Source: Hyphomicrobium sp. LHD-15 (GTDB lineage Bacteria > Pseudomonadota > Alphaproteobacteria > Rhizobiales > Hyphomicrobiaceae). From it: a stretch of 64,000 bases of DNA. The position numbers were made by a program, and so were the translations under genes. Within the stretch, counting starts at the first letter, position 1. Each line of letters starts with the position of its first letter. Of the stretch, positions 42,439 through 51,518 are shown piece by piece. Below the pieces are notes generated by a model that was not told the origin of the DNA, did no database searches, and worked only from the letters and a program-made list of their open reading frames with translations. Where the stretch lies: assembly GCF_031157355.1 (NCBI RefSeq), contig NZ_JAVIFT010000005.1, forward strand, positions 62,001-126,000, in the 5' to 3' direction.

Positions 42439-43047
42439 ATGTCGTCCGCCGGCCTCGCGGCCCCCGCCCTCGTCTATCTGCTCGCCGATCACCTCGATTC
42501 CGCACTCGCCGCAGGTGAGGATCTTCTGAAATCTACGCTGAGCTGGAACGCGGGAGACGCGCGCTCGGCCGACGGGCTGACGCAGCAGCGCCGCGACGAG
42601 CGCGAAGCCGTCGACACCGCGCGCTCGCTCGAAATGGTGCTGCTCGCCCGCATCCTGAAATCGCGCGAAACCGCGCAGGAACTGGTCAAGACCGAGAGCG
42701 AGTTCAAGCTCGTCTCGCGCCTCTACACGAGCGGCACCGCGCCTGTCGCCGAAGCGGCCAACGAGCTGACCGACGAAACCGCGGTTGCCTTCGACACCGG
42801 CGACGGCATCACGGCTTACCTGCGCTCGCGCGGGCTTCTCGCCGAGGACGCAGCCGCCCCGCTCGAAGCCGCGAGCCTGACCGTAACCGAGCAGTTTCTC
42901 GTCGCGGGCCGCATGAACCTCGGCGCATTGCTCGATCTCGTCGCCATGTTCCTCGACACGCTCGAAACCCACTACGAGCTCTACGATCATCCGCAACGGA
43001 GCAAGCCGGCAGCACCCCACGCTGTCACCACCGGCGCGGTCGTCTGA
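42439..43047 (+). CDS. Hypothetical helical protein
   Basis: 202 residues, predominantly helical, acidic and Ala/Leu-rich, with no signal peptide (MSSAGLAAPALVYLLADHLDSALAAGEDLL). GGAG lies 8 nt before the ATG and a strong terminator follows, so it is a real monocistronic gene. No family or catalytic motif recognised. Confidence 0.65.
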   Translation: MSSAGLAAPALVYLLADHLDSALAAGEDLLKSTLSWNAGDARSADGLTQQRRDEREAVDTARSLEMVLLARILKSRETAQELVKTESEFKLVSRLYTSGTAPVAEAANELTDETAVAFDTGDGITAYLRSRGLLAEDAAAPLEAASLTVTEQFLVAGRMNLGALLDLVAMFLDTLETHYELYDHPQRSKPAAPHAVTTGAVV

Positions 43048-43077
43048 TCGAGACGTCACGAAAAGCACGAAAGAAAA

Positions 43078-43109
43078 GGGCCGCTCCCATATCAAGGAGC
43101 GGCCCTTTT
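43078..43109. terminator. Bidirectional terminator
   Basis: A 10-bp stem GGGCCGCTCC / GGAGCGGCCC with an 8-nt loop, AAAA on the left and TTTT on the right, between convergent genes 42439-43047 and 43192-44418. Confidence 0.9.
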
Positions 43110-43114
43110 CTATT

Positions 43115-43174
43115 CTAGACCGTGATCGTTTCGGACCTTATCAGTCCGAAACGTGGATCATCGTTCTCATCTAG
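43115..43174. repeat. Dispersed palindromic repeat, short copy C
   Basis: CTAGACCGTGATCGTTTCGG ... CCGAAACGTGGATCATCGTTCT ... CTAG; an 8-bp perfect inner stem (TTTCGGAC / GTCCGAAA). The same design as copies A, B and D with compensating changes in the stem, which argues for selection on the hairpin. Confidence 0.75.
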
Positions 43175-43191
43175 TGGCTCACGAGCGGCGA

Positions 43192-44418
43192 TCAGCCGTC
43201 GTTGCCGTCACGCACAGGACGCGCAAGGCTCGAATAGGCCCGCCGGCGCATCGGCTCCGCGGATGCGATCCGATCGATTCCCGCATGCGTCTGGCGCGCG
43301 AAAACCGACATGTCGTTGGTGCCGTCCTGGGTCACGATACGCTTGCCCTTGGGCTCGCGATCAGCGACCGCCGCAACGGCGACCGGAGCGCTATGAGCCT
43401 TTTCCCGCGTCTTGCGGGCGGCCTGCCGATACGAGCGCGAGTTGGCAGGCGCCGACCGTTCGGCACGGCTACGCGCGCGAACCGTCTCCGCAGCCGCCAC
43501 CTTGACCGGAGCGGCGTGCTGAGGCTTCGGCGCATCCGAAGTCTCGTCCTTCGCAAGCACTACGGCCGCGACCTGAACCGGCTTGGCCGCGACCGGAGAC
43601 GCGACCGTGGCCGTCAACTCGGCCGGACGAGCCGTAGCGGCAGCGAGCACCACAGGCGCCTCAGGCGCAGCGCCGCTCTGCGTGCCGGTGGAACCCGCCA
43701 CCTGGGTCGGATTTCCGGCGCCGAGCACCGCATCCGCCGGGAACGGCGACGTGAGACCGGCCATCATATAGGCGGTTGCCGCCCCGCTCTGCGCCTCGTC
43801 GAGGCTCGCGAACTGACCGATATAGCCGGGCACCGGATCGTACTTGCGGTTCCGCTTGTAGGTCGCCTCTGCGGAGGTCGGCGCATCGATTACGCGCACC
43901 ATCAGCTTGGCGACGCCCTGGCCGGCAAATCCGAGGACCTCGGCAGCCTTGCGCGAAACGTCGAGCTTCCTGTCACCCCAGTAGGGGCCCGCGTTGTTGA
44001 CGCGGATCACGAGCGACGCACGCGTCGCCGGCGCCCAGACCAGAAGTGTCGTGCCGTCCGGATAGATCGGGCTGGCGGCATTGTTGGGAGATTCGGAATC
44101 GAACACTTCCCCCGAGGAGGTCAGGCCACACGGGTTGTAGCGGTCGCGCTTGCAGGAGTCGTAGTGAGAGGCGGAAAGCGCCTCGTCCTTGCCGATCAAC
44201 GCTTCGGTCTCGGCGATCGTCTTCACGCGATGGCATTTGCCATAGAAACAGTAGGACTTGCCGGGTGTCTTGGCTTCGGCCTGGTTTCCGGGAAAGCCAA
44301 GGGTGAAGAGGCCGGCGGTGAGAAGTCCGGCGCTAATCGCCGGTGTCAGAGATCTGAAACCCACTCGCTTGGCCCTTTGAGCACCCCACGTCGAAGATTT
44401 GCTCAGAAGGGTTCGCAT
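43192..44418 (-). CDS. rlpA: RlpA-like double-psi beta-barrel protein
   Basis: 408 residues. A signal peptide (ISAGLLTAGLFTLGFPGNQAEA) is followed by the RlpA domain: ASHYDSCKRDRYNPCGLTSSGEVFDS ... VIRVNNAGPYWGDRKLDVSRKAAEVLGFAGQGVAKLMVRVI. Family members are septal lytic transglycosylases acting on denuded glycan or peptidoglycan-binding remnants. The C-terminal ~180 residues are Ala/Pro/Arg-rich and lack an obvious SPOR domain. Upstream of it is the CinA-like gene on the same strand. Confidence 0.83.
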   Translation of the reverse strand: MRTLLSKSSTWGAQRAKRVGFRSLTPAISAGLLTAGLFTLGFPGNQAEAKTPGKSYCFYGKCHRVKTIAETEALIGKDEALSASHYDSCKRDRYNPCGLTSSGEVFDSESPNNAASPIYPDGTTLLVWAPATRASLVIRVNNAGPYWGDRKLDVSRKAAEVLGFAGQGVAKLMVRVIDAPTSAEATYKRNRKYDPVPGYIGQFASLDEAQSGAATAYMMAGLTSPFPADAVLGAGNPTQVAGSTGTQSGAAPEAPVVLAAATARPAELTATVASPVAAKPVQVAAVVLAKDETSDAPKPQHAAPVKVAAAETVRARSRAERSAPANSRSYRQAARKTREKAHSAPVAVAAVADREPKGKRIVTQDGTNDMSVFARQTHAGIDRIASAEPMRRRAYSSLARPVRDGNDG

Positions 44419-44578
44419 TCATTCGCTCCGTTGCTGTTGCTATTCGGGAGAGGCGAAAGACGGGCATCCCCCCGCCGTTAACTCTCCCGCGGCGCGAACA
44501 GAGCAGCTGCAACAATGGCAAGCGAGCGGCAAAGTCGCCGCATAGTTAATTTTGGACGCTGATTGGTTAACCAGATCG

Positions 44579-45367
44579 CTAGAGCAGCTCGCGCTCGGCG
44601 AGTAGGCGCGAGAGACCTGCACGCGCCTCCTCGAGGCGCTCTGAATCGGAGCAGCGCAGCACCAGCTCGGTCCGATAATTACCTTCCGAAAAAGTAGGAT
44701 AGCTCCCCATCGCCACGTCCGGGAAGCGCTTCTGATGGGCCGCGAACAGGTCGGCGATTTCGCCTTCCGCGCTGCGGACGACGATCGAAACCGAGTTCAC
44801 GCGCGGCCCGGTCCTGAGTTGCTGTGTCGCAGCAAAAAGCATCGCTTTCATAATGTCCGGCACCCCCGCCAGCACCATCACGTTGTCGATTTTGAACCCC
44901 GGAGCCGCTGAGACACTATTCACGATCAGCTCCGCGCCCGCCGGAACGCGCGCCATGCGAAGTCGCGCCGGCGTCAGCGCGATGCCGCGCGCTTCGTAGG
45001 CCGGCTTCATCAGCGCCACCGCGCGGTCGTCCACCTCCACCGGCACGCCGAACGCCGCGCCAATGCTGTCGGCCGTGATGTCGTCGTGGGTCGGGCCGAT
45101 GCCGCCCGTCGTGAACAAATAGGTGTAGCGGGCCCGCAGCGCGTTGACCGCCGCCACGATGTCGGCCTCCACGTCGCCGACCACGCGCACTTCCCGGAGC
45201 GCGATGCCGATGTCCGTCAGGTGCTCTGCAATCGTGCCGATATTCTGGTCCTTGGTCCGGCCCGAAAGGATCTCGTCGCCGATCACAAGCACCGCGGCGG
45301 TAATGATGTCGCTGCCGCTCAAGGCCCGCTCCCTGTTCATCTTGATTGTCGTTTGCCTCCCCATCAT
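44579..45367 (-). CDS. CinA-like molybdopterin-binding-domain protein
   Basis: 262 residues of the MoaB/Mog-CinA fold: AAVLVIGDEILSGRTKDQNIGTIAEHL, LFTTGGIGPTHDDITADSI and MVLAGVPDIMKAML. It lacks the C-terminal amidohydrolase domain of full-length CinA. Such short proteins are annotated as competence/damage-inducible protein A homologues, with nucleotide pyrophosphatase activity in some relatives. The start may be either of two adjacent ATGs (45367, 45364) or the ATG at 45340. Confidence 0.87.
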   Translation of the reverse strand: MMGRQTTIKMNRERALSGSDIITAAVLVIGDEILSGRTKDQNIGTIAEHLTDIGIALREVRVVGDVEADIVAAVNALRARYTYLFTTGGIGPTHDDITADSIGAAFGVPVEVDDRAVALMKPAYEARGIALTPARLRMARVPAGAELIVNSVSAAPGFKIDNVMVLAGVPDIMKAMLFAATQQLRTGPRVNSVSIVVRSAEGEIADLFAAHQKRFPDVAMGSYPTFSEGNYRTELVLRCSDSERLEEARAGLSRLLAERELL

Positions 45368-45438
45368 AGCAGCCAGCCGGCCGCCCCGCGCCAGTTTGAC
45401 TTGCGGGCGGCGACCAACCTCCCTAAAGCTGCCCGGCC

Positions 45439-46152
45439 ATGAAATTCCCGACCCCTCTCCTGCGCGGCCGCCTCGTCAAACGCTACAAGCGCTTCCTCGC
45501 CGATGTCATCCTCGACAGCGGCGAAGAGGTCACCGCGACGTGCCCGAACACCGGCTCCATGATGGGCCTCGCGACGCCCGGCGCCGTGGTCTGGCTGTCG
45601 GAAAGCGCGAGCCCCACCCGCAAGTATCCGCACACCTGGGAGATGGTCGAGGCCGACCTCGGCCAGGGTCCGGTGCTCGTCGGCATTAACACCAATCATC
45701 CCAACCGCCTCGTCTCGGAAGCCATCGCCGCGGGCCACATCACCGAGGTTGCCGGCTATGCGAGCCTCCGCCGCGAGGTGAAGTACGGACTTTCGAGCCG
45801 CATCGACATCCTGCTCGAGGATCCGGCCAAGGGGCTGGCCTATGTCGAGATCAAGAACGTCCACCTGTCGCGGCGGACAGGCCTCGCGGAATTCCCCGAT
45901 TCCGTCACCGAGCGCGGCGCCAAGCACCTCGCCGAATTGAGCGCGATGGTCGCCGCCGGACATCGTGCCGTCATGCTGTATCTGATCCAGCGCGCCGACG
46001 CCGAGCACTTCACGCTCGCAGGCGATATCGACCCGCGCTACGCCGAAGCCTTCGCCCGCGCACGCGAAGCGGGCGTCGAGGCCATCGCCTACGCCTGCCG
46101 GTTGACGCCCGAGGAAATCGTCATCACGAACCCTGTTCCCTTCGAGGCCTGA
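45439..46152 (+). CDS. sfsA: SfsA family protein
   Basis: 237 residues, full length: [48 protein letters not shown] and [16 protein letters not shown]. SfsA was named for sugar fermentation stimulation and has a nuclease-like fold (EIKN); its physiological role is unsettled. Divergent from the CinA-like gene with 71 bp between, so both promoters are in that gap. Confidence 0.94.
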   Translation: MKFPTPLLRGRLVKRYKRFLADVILDSGEEVTATCPNTGSMMGLATPGAVVWLSESASPTRKYPHTWEMVEADLGQGPVLVGINTNHPNRLVSEAIAAGHITEVAGYASLRREVKYGLSSRIDILLEDPAKGLAYVEIKNVHLSRRTGLAEFPDSVTERGAKHLAELSAMVAAGHRAVMLYLIQRADAEHFTLAGDIDPRYAEAFARAREAGVEAIAYACRLTPEEIVITNPVPFEA

Positions 46153-46309
46153 ACCCAGGCATAGTGGGGGTCTCGCACGCGGCCTCGGTGCTCTCCCGAA
46201 GCAGCGGAACCCAAAAAAAAAGAGAGCAACGAGAAGCGGACGGAGCAAACCGCCGCCGGATGGAAACGCAGAATCAAGGGCAGCGCTCGATATCGGGCGC
46301 AAGGGCGTC

Positions 46310-46801
46310 ATGTTGAATAGAAGAAACCTCGCGTTCTCGACAATCGGGCTCGCGCTCTCGTCCATCGCCGCGCGCCGCGGCCTCGCCGATACCGCCGCGA
46401 AGGGCTTCGAGATCCAGAAGAGCGACGCCGAATGGCGGGGCGAACTCACGCCCGAGCAATACGACGTGTTGCGCAATCACGGCACCGAGCGTCCCGGCTC
46501 GAGCCCGCTCGACAAAACCTATCTCGCCGGCGAGTACCGCTGCGCCGGTTGCAGTCAGGCGCTTTTCTCTTCGGCGACGAAATTTAATTCCGGAACCGGC
46601 TGGCCGAGCTTCTACGCGCCGCTTGAAAATGCCCTCGGCACATCGAGCGACCGCAAGCTCATCTCCGTGCGCACCGAGGTCCACTGCCGCCGTTGCGGCG
46701 GGCATCTGGGCCACGTCTTCGACGACGGCCCCGCCCCCACCGGCAAACGCTACTGCATCAACGGCGTCGCGTTGAAATTCCTGCCCGCGCCCACGCCCTG
46801 A
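46310..46801 (+). CDS. msrB: Exported methionine-(R)-sulfoxide reductase
   Basis: 163 residues. The MsrB domain has zinc cysteines CAGC and CRRC, FNSGTGWPSF, and the catalytic RYCINGVAL. An N-terminal NRRNLAFSTIGLALSSIAARRGLA resembles a Tat signal, implying a periplasmic form that repairs oxidised envelope proteins. AAGGG lies just before the ATG. Monocistronic, followed by SH3-protein genes. Confidence 0.93.
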   Translation: MLNRRNLAFSTIGLALSSIAARRGLADTAAKGFEIQKSDAEWRGELTPEQYDVLRNHGTERPGSSPLDKTYLAGEYRCAGCSQALFSSATKFNSGTGWPSFYAPLENALGTSSDRKLISVRTEVHCRRCGGHLGHVFDDGPAPTGKRYCINGVALKFLPAPTP

Positions 46802-46859
46802 CCATACGGTTATTTAAGCTGCGTCGGCCCTGGCACGCGAAAGGGCAACGCCTCATCTC

Positions 46860-46892
46860 CCTCATTGCGCCCTTTGGAGCGGCGCAATGAGG
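46860..46892 (+). promoter_or_regulatory. Perfect hairpin burying the RBS of the SH3-protein gene
   Basis: CCTCATTGCGCC (46860-46871) and GGCGCAATGAGG (46881-46892) form a 12-bp perfect stem with a 9-nt loop. The 3' arm ends in AGG of the Shine-Dalgarno (AGGTG) 7 nt before the ATG at 46900, so the folded RNA would block initiation. No T-tract follows, which disfavours a terminator. Confidence 0.6.
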
Positions 46893-46899
46893 TGAACCA

Positions 46900-47442
46900 A
46901 TGAGCAAGCTGAAAGTAATCGCCGCCGCGATCGGCATGACGTGGCTTGGCATAGCCGCGGCCAACGCCGCGCCCGGCTATTCGACCGCAAACGTCAATCT
47001 CAGAACCGGCCCCGATCTCGACTTTCCGAGCGTCGAAGTCGTCGCCGACGGAACCCCGATCGAGGTTGCCGGCTGTCTCAAGGACGAATCCTGGTGCGAC
47101 GTGATTGTCGGCCCCAACCGGGGCTGGATGTATTCGGAGTACATCGCCTTCGAGCGAAACGGCGACTACGTCGCGCTACCGGATGTCGGCATCGAGACTT
47201 ACAAAATCCCGGCCGTGACCTTCGCCGCGCGAGACTACTGGGCCCACTATTACGTCGGGCGCCCCTGGTATGCCGACCGCGAAAAATGGATCGCGTTCGC
47301 GCCGCGTCCGCGTGCGGGATGGCGCGCGCCGGCTCCAGGCGTCCGCGTCGCTGGCTGGTGGCGCGACGGTTATCGCGCGCCCGAGATTGGACTCGAAATC
47401 CCGCTCGAGCATTGGAAGAAGCACCACCACAAGGAGCATTGA
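46900..47442 (+). CDS. Secreted bacterial SH3-domain protein, copy 1
   Basis: 180 residues: signal peptide (MSKLKVIAAAIGMTWLGIAAANA), SH3b domain (PGYSTANVNLRTGPDLDFPSVEVVADGTPIEVAGCLKDESWCDV ... GWMYSEYI), then an aromatic/Pro-rich tail and a His-rich end (HHHKEH). SH3b domains usually bind peptidoglycan or act in envelope signalling. Tandem paralogue of 47626-48267. A strong hairpin overlaps its ribosome site. Confidence 0.83.
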   Translation: MSKLKVIAAAIGMTWLGIAAANAAPGYSTANVNLRTGPDLDFPSVEVVADGTPIEVAGCLKDESWCDVIVGPNRGWMYSEYIAFERNGDYVALPDVGIETYKIPAVTFAARDYWAHYYVGRPWYADREKWIAFAPRPRAGWRAPAPGVRVAGWWRDGYRAPEIGLEIPLEHWKKHHHKEH

Positions 47443-47625
47443 CCCAGCTCCGCAAAAGCGGCCGCGATTGTGGCCGCCTTTGTGGCAAAAGGGTCCGGTT
47501 TGAGCCACAAACATTGCAGCATTTGTAATTCGAACCAGCGACGGTTTTCGCGCATTGGTGCGTTGTGCATCTGTTGGGCAAGGTGCTGTACCCCCCAAAG
47601 GCACGCCAACTGCACTGAGGGTCTG

Positions 47626-48267
47626 ATGAAAAAACTTAAACTGATCGGCGGCATTCTCGGCGCCACCATTTTTGGAGCTGCTGCAGCTCACGCTGCCCCT
47701 GGTTACTCCACGGCCAACGTGAACATGCGTGCTGGCCCCGACATCGATTTTCCTAGAGTTGATTTGATACCCGAAGGATCACTGATCGAGATCAAGGGCT
47801 GCCTCAACGATGAGTCCTGGTGCGACGTGATCTGGGGCGGCAGCCGCGGTTGGGTCATCAGCGAGTATCTCGCGTTCGACTATCGCGGCGAGTACAGGCC
47901 GCTTCCCGATATTGGCATTGCCGCCATCCGTGTCCCCGCCATCCGCTTCGTCGCCAACGACTACTGGGGACGCTTTTATGTCGGGCGGCCTTGGTACAAC
48001 GATCGCAATCGCTGGTACGCCTACAAGCCGCGGCAGCGCCCACACTGGCACGCCCCGCCCCCGGGACCGCGCAAGGCCGGCTGGTGGCGCCAGGGTTATC
48101 AGCCCTACGCCGGCATGAAGCCGCCGTCCGAGCGGTGGGATCGCGCACAATTCAGGCGCGATGATCGCCGGGACGACAGGCGCGACGACCGTCGAGACAG
48201 ACGAGACGATCGACGCGATGACCGCCGCGGACCGCCCGATCGCTTCAACGATCGCGGCCAGCGCTAG
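47626..48267 (+). CDS. Secreted bacterial SH3-domain protein, copy 2
   Basis: 213 residues with the same layout as copy 1: signal peptide (MKKLKLIGGILGATIFGAAAAHA), SH3b domain (YSTANVNMRAGPDIDFPRVDLIPEG ... CLNDESWCDVIWGGSRGWVISEYL), the shared NDYWGRFYVGRPWYNDR block, and a charged C-terminus of repeated RDDRRD units. GAGGG precedes the ATG. The TAG stop lies in the CTAG border of repeat copy D. The repeats likely make an extended polyelectrolyte tail. Confidence 0.83.
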   Translation: MKKLKLIGGILGATIFGAAAAHAAPGYSTANVNMRAGPDIDFPRVDLIPEGSLIEIKGCLNDESWCDVIWGGSRGWVISEYLAFDYRGEYRPLPDIGIAAIRVPAIRFVANDYWGRFYVGRPWYNDRNRWYAYKPRQRPHWHAPPPGPRKAGWWRQGYQPYAGMKPPSERWDRAQFRRDDRRDDRRDDRRDRRDDRRDDRRGPPDRFNDRGQR

Positions 48268-48368
48268 ACCATGATCGCTTCAGGCCCTATCAGCCTGAAG
48301 CGTGAATCATCGGTCTGATCAAAAAACCAAGAGCGGGATTGCGTTTCGAACAAAAGCAATCCCGCTCT
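48264..48368. repeat. Dispersed palindromic repeat, short copy D, plus terminator hairpin
   Basis: 48264-48320 carries CTAGACCATGATCGCTTC ... TGAAGCGTGAATCATCGG with a CTTCAGG/CCTGAAG stem. It is followed by a 13-bp perfect stem AGAGCGGGATTGC (48330-48342) / GCAATCCCGCTCT (48356-48368), a likely terminator between the convergent SH3 and EF-G-like genes. Confidence 0.75.
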
Positions 48369-48447
48369 AACTGGGCCGCTTTCAGGATAAAGGCGCAAGG
48401 TGTAGTGACACGCCTTGCGCCTTTTCCTTTTTCCTCGGTCGCGCTCG

Positions 48448-50538
48448 CTATTCAGCCGCATCCCGATGACTTACGAGCACCTGGTCGGCCAGCCGCCCGG
48501 TCAACTCGGCGAGGTGATGGAACTTCGCCTTGTAGGTTCCGACCCCGGAGGTCGCCGAGCGAAGCTCAACGATCAGATCCCCGATATCGGCTTCCGGAAT
48601 GTGGGCCGAGACGACATCCCATCCCGGCCAGCCGGCGCGGGTATCGAACCCCAGGATTTGCCCGCGTCGTTGTGAGATCATGCCGTTGACGCGCGCGGTC
48701 GCCTCCGAGGGAACCGCGATATCGACGGCCATGATCGGCTCCAGCAGAACCGGCTGGCACTTGGGCATCCCTTCACTCATCGCGAGACGACCCGCCTGCC
48801 GGAACGCCATGTCCGAGCTGTCGACGGTATGAAACGAGCCGTCCGTCAGCGTCACCGACACATCCACGACCGGAAAACCGAGCGGCCCCGTTTTCATGTA
48901 GTCCGCCACGCCGATTTCGACCGACGGAATGAACTGCCGCGGAACCACGCCGCCGGTGATGGTCTCGTTGAAGGTGAAGCCCGTCCCGCGCGGTTGCGGC
49001 GAGATCGACAGCACCACATCGCCGAACTGCCCATGCCCACCGGACTGCTTTTTGTGCCGCCCGCGGATCTCCGTCGATTGGCGGATCGTCTCCTTGTAGG
49101 GCACCTGCCGCTTCTGCCGCTCGACCACGACGCCGTACTTGCGCTGCAGCCGCTCGAACGACACCCTGAGATGCATCTCGCCCTGCCCTTTGAGCAGAAC
49201 CTGATGCGTCTCTGCGTTATGCTCCAGCACCAGCGAAGGATCTTCCTCGATCAGCTTCGCCAGCGCCGACGACAGCTTCACCTCGTCCTTGCGATCCTTG
49301 AGGCCGATGCCGGAAGCCAGCACCGGCTCCGGAATCTCGGCACCCGCGATCTGGACGATGCCAGACTTTTCCGCCGTAAGCGTATCGCCCGTCCGCACGT
49401 GATCGAGCCGGCCGAGCGCGACCGTATCGCCGGCACGGGCGAGCGTGCGCTTCTGGGTATCCTCGCCCTTGAGCGAGAACAGCCCCGCGATGCGCTCCTC
49501 GACGGCCTGCCCACCGGACACCGTCGCACCATCCGGCAACTCTCCGGTCAGCACGCGCGCGATCGAAAGCTTGCCGCCATGCCCGGTGTAAAGCGACTTC
49601 ATGACATAGGCCGCACTCTTGGCGTTCTCGATCTTGAGCCGCTTGGCCGTCGTCGAGACGAACGGCACCTCGTGACGGATCGCCTTCAGGAGACGCAGAA
49701 TGCCGTTGCCGTTCTCCGCGCTTCCGAGCAGAACCGGGCAGATCAGCCCATCCTCGAATTCGCGCGAGAGATCGCCGAACACGAGATCCTTTTCGGGCGG
49801 CAGATCGGAAAGCAGCTTCTCCATCAACGCATCGTCATAGTCGGCCAGCTGTTCGAGCATGTGGAAGCGCGCTTCCTTCTCCTGCTCGATGTCGGACGCC
49901 TTGATCTCGACCATCTCGGATGGCGCGTTCTTGCGAAACAGGAACGCGCGCTCGAGCGCGAGATCGATGAAGCCGGTCGCCGCGCCGTTCTCCCAGATCG
50001 GGATCTGCCGCAGCACCAGCGGTTTGGAGGAAGCCGGCTGCAACGCCGGGATGATGTCGCGGATCGGAGTCGTGCAGGTGTCGATCTTGTTCAGGAACAG
50101 GAGGTGGGGGATGCCGCGGTCTTCGAGCTGTTTCAGGATCACTTGCAGCGAGGGCACCCGCTTCGGATCCGGCTCCGAGACAACCACGGCCGCATCACAG
50201 GCAGTCAACGCCGCCGCGCTCTCGTACTGGAATTCGATGGACCCCGGGCAATCGATGAAAGTGAAGGTGTCTTCAAGAAAGTTCACGTCCGCAATATTGA
50301 GAGCAACACTCATTTCGTGAGCCCGCGCCTCGGGGGAGGCATCGCCCACTGATGTCTTTTCCGCAACCGACCCCGCACGCAGAACACCACCCGTGCGGGC
50401 GAGAATGGCTTCGAGCAGGGTGGTTTTACCGGAGAGAAAAGGGCCGATCAGTGCGATGCAGCGGGTGCTGCGGCCGGATGATTGTCCTGAGCCTGCACCC
50501 GTGCCTGTGGTGCCTCTTGGGCTGTCGGAATGCCCCAT
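48448..50538 (-). CDS. Elongation factor G paralogue (EF-G2-like GTPase)
   Basis: 696 residues. G1 GPFLSGKTT, G3 DCPG and G4 NKID define the GTPase; EF-G domains II-V follow, with the domain IV-like GGVVPRQFIPSVEIG and the C-terminal GWPGWDVVSAHIPEADIGDLI. It diverges in the switch regions from canonical FusA and is not next to rpsL/rpsG/tufA, so it is the secondary EF-G found in many bacteria, possibly acting in recycling or stress translation. Excellent start: AAGGAGG 7 nt before the ATG at 50538. Confidence 0.88.
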   Translation of the reverse strand: MGHSDSPRGTTGTGAGSGQSSGRSTRCIALIGPFLSGKTTLLEAILARTGGVLRAGSVAEKTSVGDASPEARAHEMSVALNIADVNFLEDTFTFIDCPGSIEFQYESAAALTACDAAVVVSEPDPKRVPSLQVILKQLEDRGIPHLLFLNKIDTCTTPIRDIIPALQPASSKPLVLRQIPIWENGAATGFIDLALERAFLFRKNAPSEMVEIKASDIEQEKEARFHMLEQLADYDDALMEKLLSDLPPEKDLVFGDLSREFEDGLICPVLLGSAENGNGILRLLKAIRHEVPFVSTTAKRLKIENAKSAAYVMKSLYTGHGGKLSIARVLTGELPDGATVSGGQAVEERIAGLFSLKGEDTQKRTLARAGDTVALGRLDHVRTGDTLTAEKSGIVQIAGAEIPEPVLASGIGLKDRKDEVKLSSALAKLIEEDPSLVLEHNAETHQVLLKGQGEMHLRVSFERLQRKYGVVVERQKRQVPYKETIRQSTEIRGRHKKQSGGHGQFGDVVLSISPQPRGTGFTFNETITGGVVPRQFIPSVEIGVADYMKTGPLGFPVVDVSVTLTDGSFHTVDSSDMAFRQAGRLAMSEGMPKCQPVLLEPIMAVDIAVPSEATARVNGMISQRRGQILGFDTRAGWPGWDVVSAHIPEADIGDLIVELRSATSGVGTYKAKFHHLAELTGRLADQVLVSHRDAAE

Positions 50539-51037
50539 GGTGTCCTCCTTCCCGCTTCCCGGATTGCTTCCGGGTTGAGCGCTACGAGGCGCAGAGGGAT
50601 ACGCTTGTCGCGCAGCCCCGCGCCTCTCGAAGGAGCGCGACAAGCTGATGGTCGCGCTGCGTAGAGAAAGACGCAAGAGGGTTCCTGCTTAATCTTGCTC
50701 TAATCATTGGTCGTCAAACTCAAGGCGATGAGTCGTGAGGCTTGGAAACACGCCGGAGTAGCAAGTTATTGCGTCGCAATAAGTATTCGCAGATGCGTTA
50801 TGCGATTCCGTGAAGAATGTTTCCAAAAATTACTTGAATAAAGGGAGGGCTGGCCGCATCATGAAAGTGTCAGCTAAGGCGCGTAAGTGCTGTAGGTGAA
50901 CGGTTCGATACGTTGAAGCAGGCCCATAAAAAATGCCCGGGAGAGGCAAAGGCTAGGCGAAGAGGAAACGGGACCAAGGTTGTTGGAACCAAACGGCCTC
51001 GTGCGACGCTTACCCTTCAAGGAAGGATGTGCCTCAA
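50539..51037. other. Gene-poor, relatively AT-rich stretch
   Basis: 499 bp with lower GC than its surroundings (50690-50870). A 12-codon frame from ATG 50861 exists but has no family match or ribosome site. No repeat, tRNA or hairpin of note. Confidence 0.4.
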
Positions 51038-51298
51038 ATGAGTAGAGAAACACTGAATAGATCACTGGTGAAGGCGGCCGATGCTGCCGGATATGCAATG
51101 GCCTCGCGAGAGGAAGACTTGACCGACTGGACGCTGCTTCAGCCGGAAGTCGCGCTCCGCAACGGTCACGCGTCCGCCGCGAGCGCAGCCAAGAGGATGT
51201 CGTTGCCGTTCGCTCGTTTCGAGCATTGGGTCACGCACATGCTGTCATTCTCTGAGATTCGGGCACACGCCCCCCGTGCCCTGCTACCAAGCCGCTAA
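51038..51298 (+). CDS. Small hypothetical protein
   Basis: 86 residues (MSRETLNRSLVKAADAAGYAM...), soluble and helical. GGAAGG is ~12 nt from the ATG; a GTG at 51029 is an alternative start. A strong terminator follows at 51352, supporting a real transcript. Family unknown. Confidence 0.5.
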   Translation: MSRETLNRSLVKAADAAGYAMASREEDLTDWTLLQPEVALRNGHASAASAAKRMSLPFARFEHWVTHMLSFSEIRAHAPRALLPSR

Positions 51299-51351
51299 GC
51301 GACACAGCCGGCGCTGAGTTCGCAGCGAAACAAACACCACCCTGCAAACAG

Positions 51352-51383
51352 GTGCCTCCACGTTCCCCCGTGGAGGCACTTTC
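51352..51383 (+). terminator. Rho-independent terminator
   Basis: An 11-bp perfect stem GTGCCTCCACG / CGTGGAGGCAC with a 6-nt loop, followed by TTTCG. Ends the small gene 51038-51298. Confidence 0.82.
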
Positions 51384-51518
51384 GCATTCGGCCCATGGAA
51401 ATGCCGACTGCCTGGCTCGGTTGACACCCCTCGAGCGCGATGCAAGCTTTTTTCGACGGAATGGATGCGAGCAAACCGTTTGGTTTGCGTCCTAATCAAC
51501 CGCGAGGAGATCTTGCCG

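Noticed and set aside
42225-42440. 71-codon minus-strand frame
   Set aside because: Overlaps the start region of the well-supported plus-strand gene at 42439, with no motif or ribosome site.
48160-48240. Tandem repeats resembling a short array
   Set aside because: They encode RDDRRD repeats inside the SH3-protein reading frame; there are no CRISPR-like spacers.
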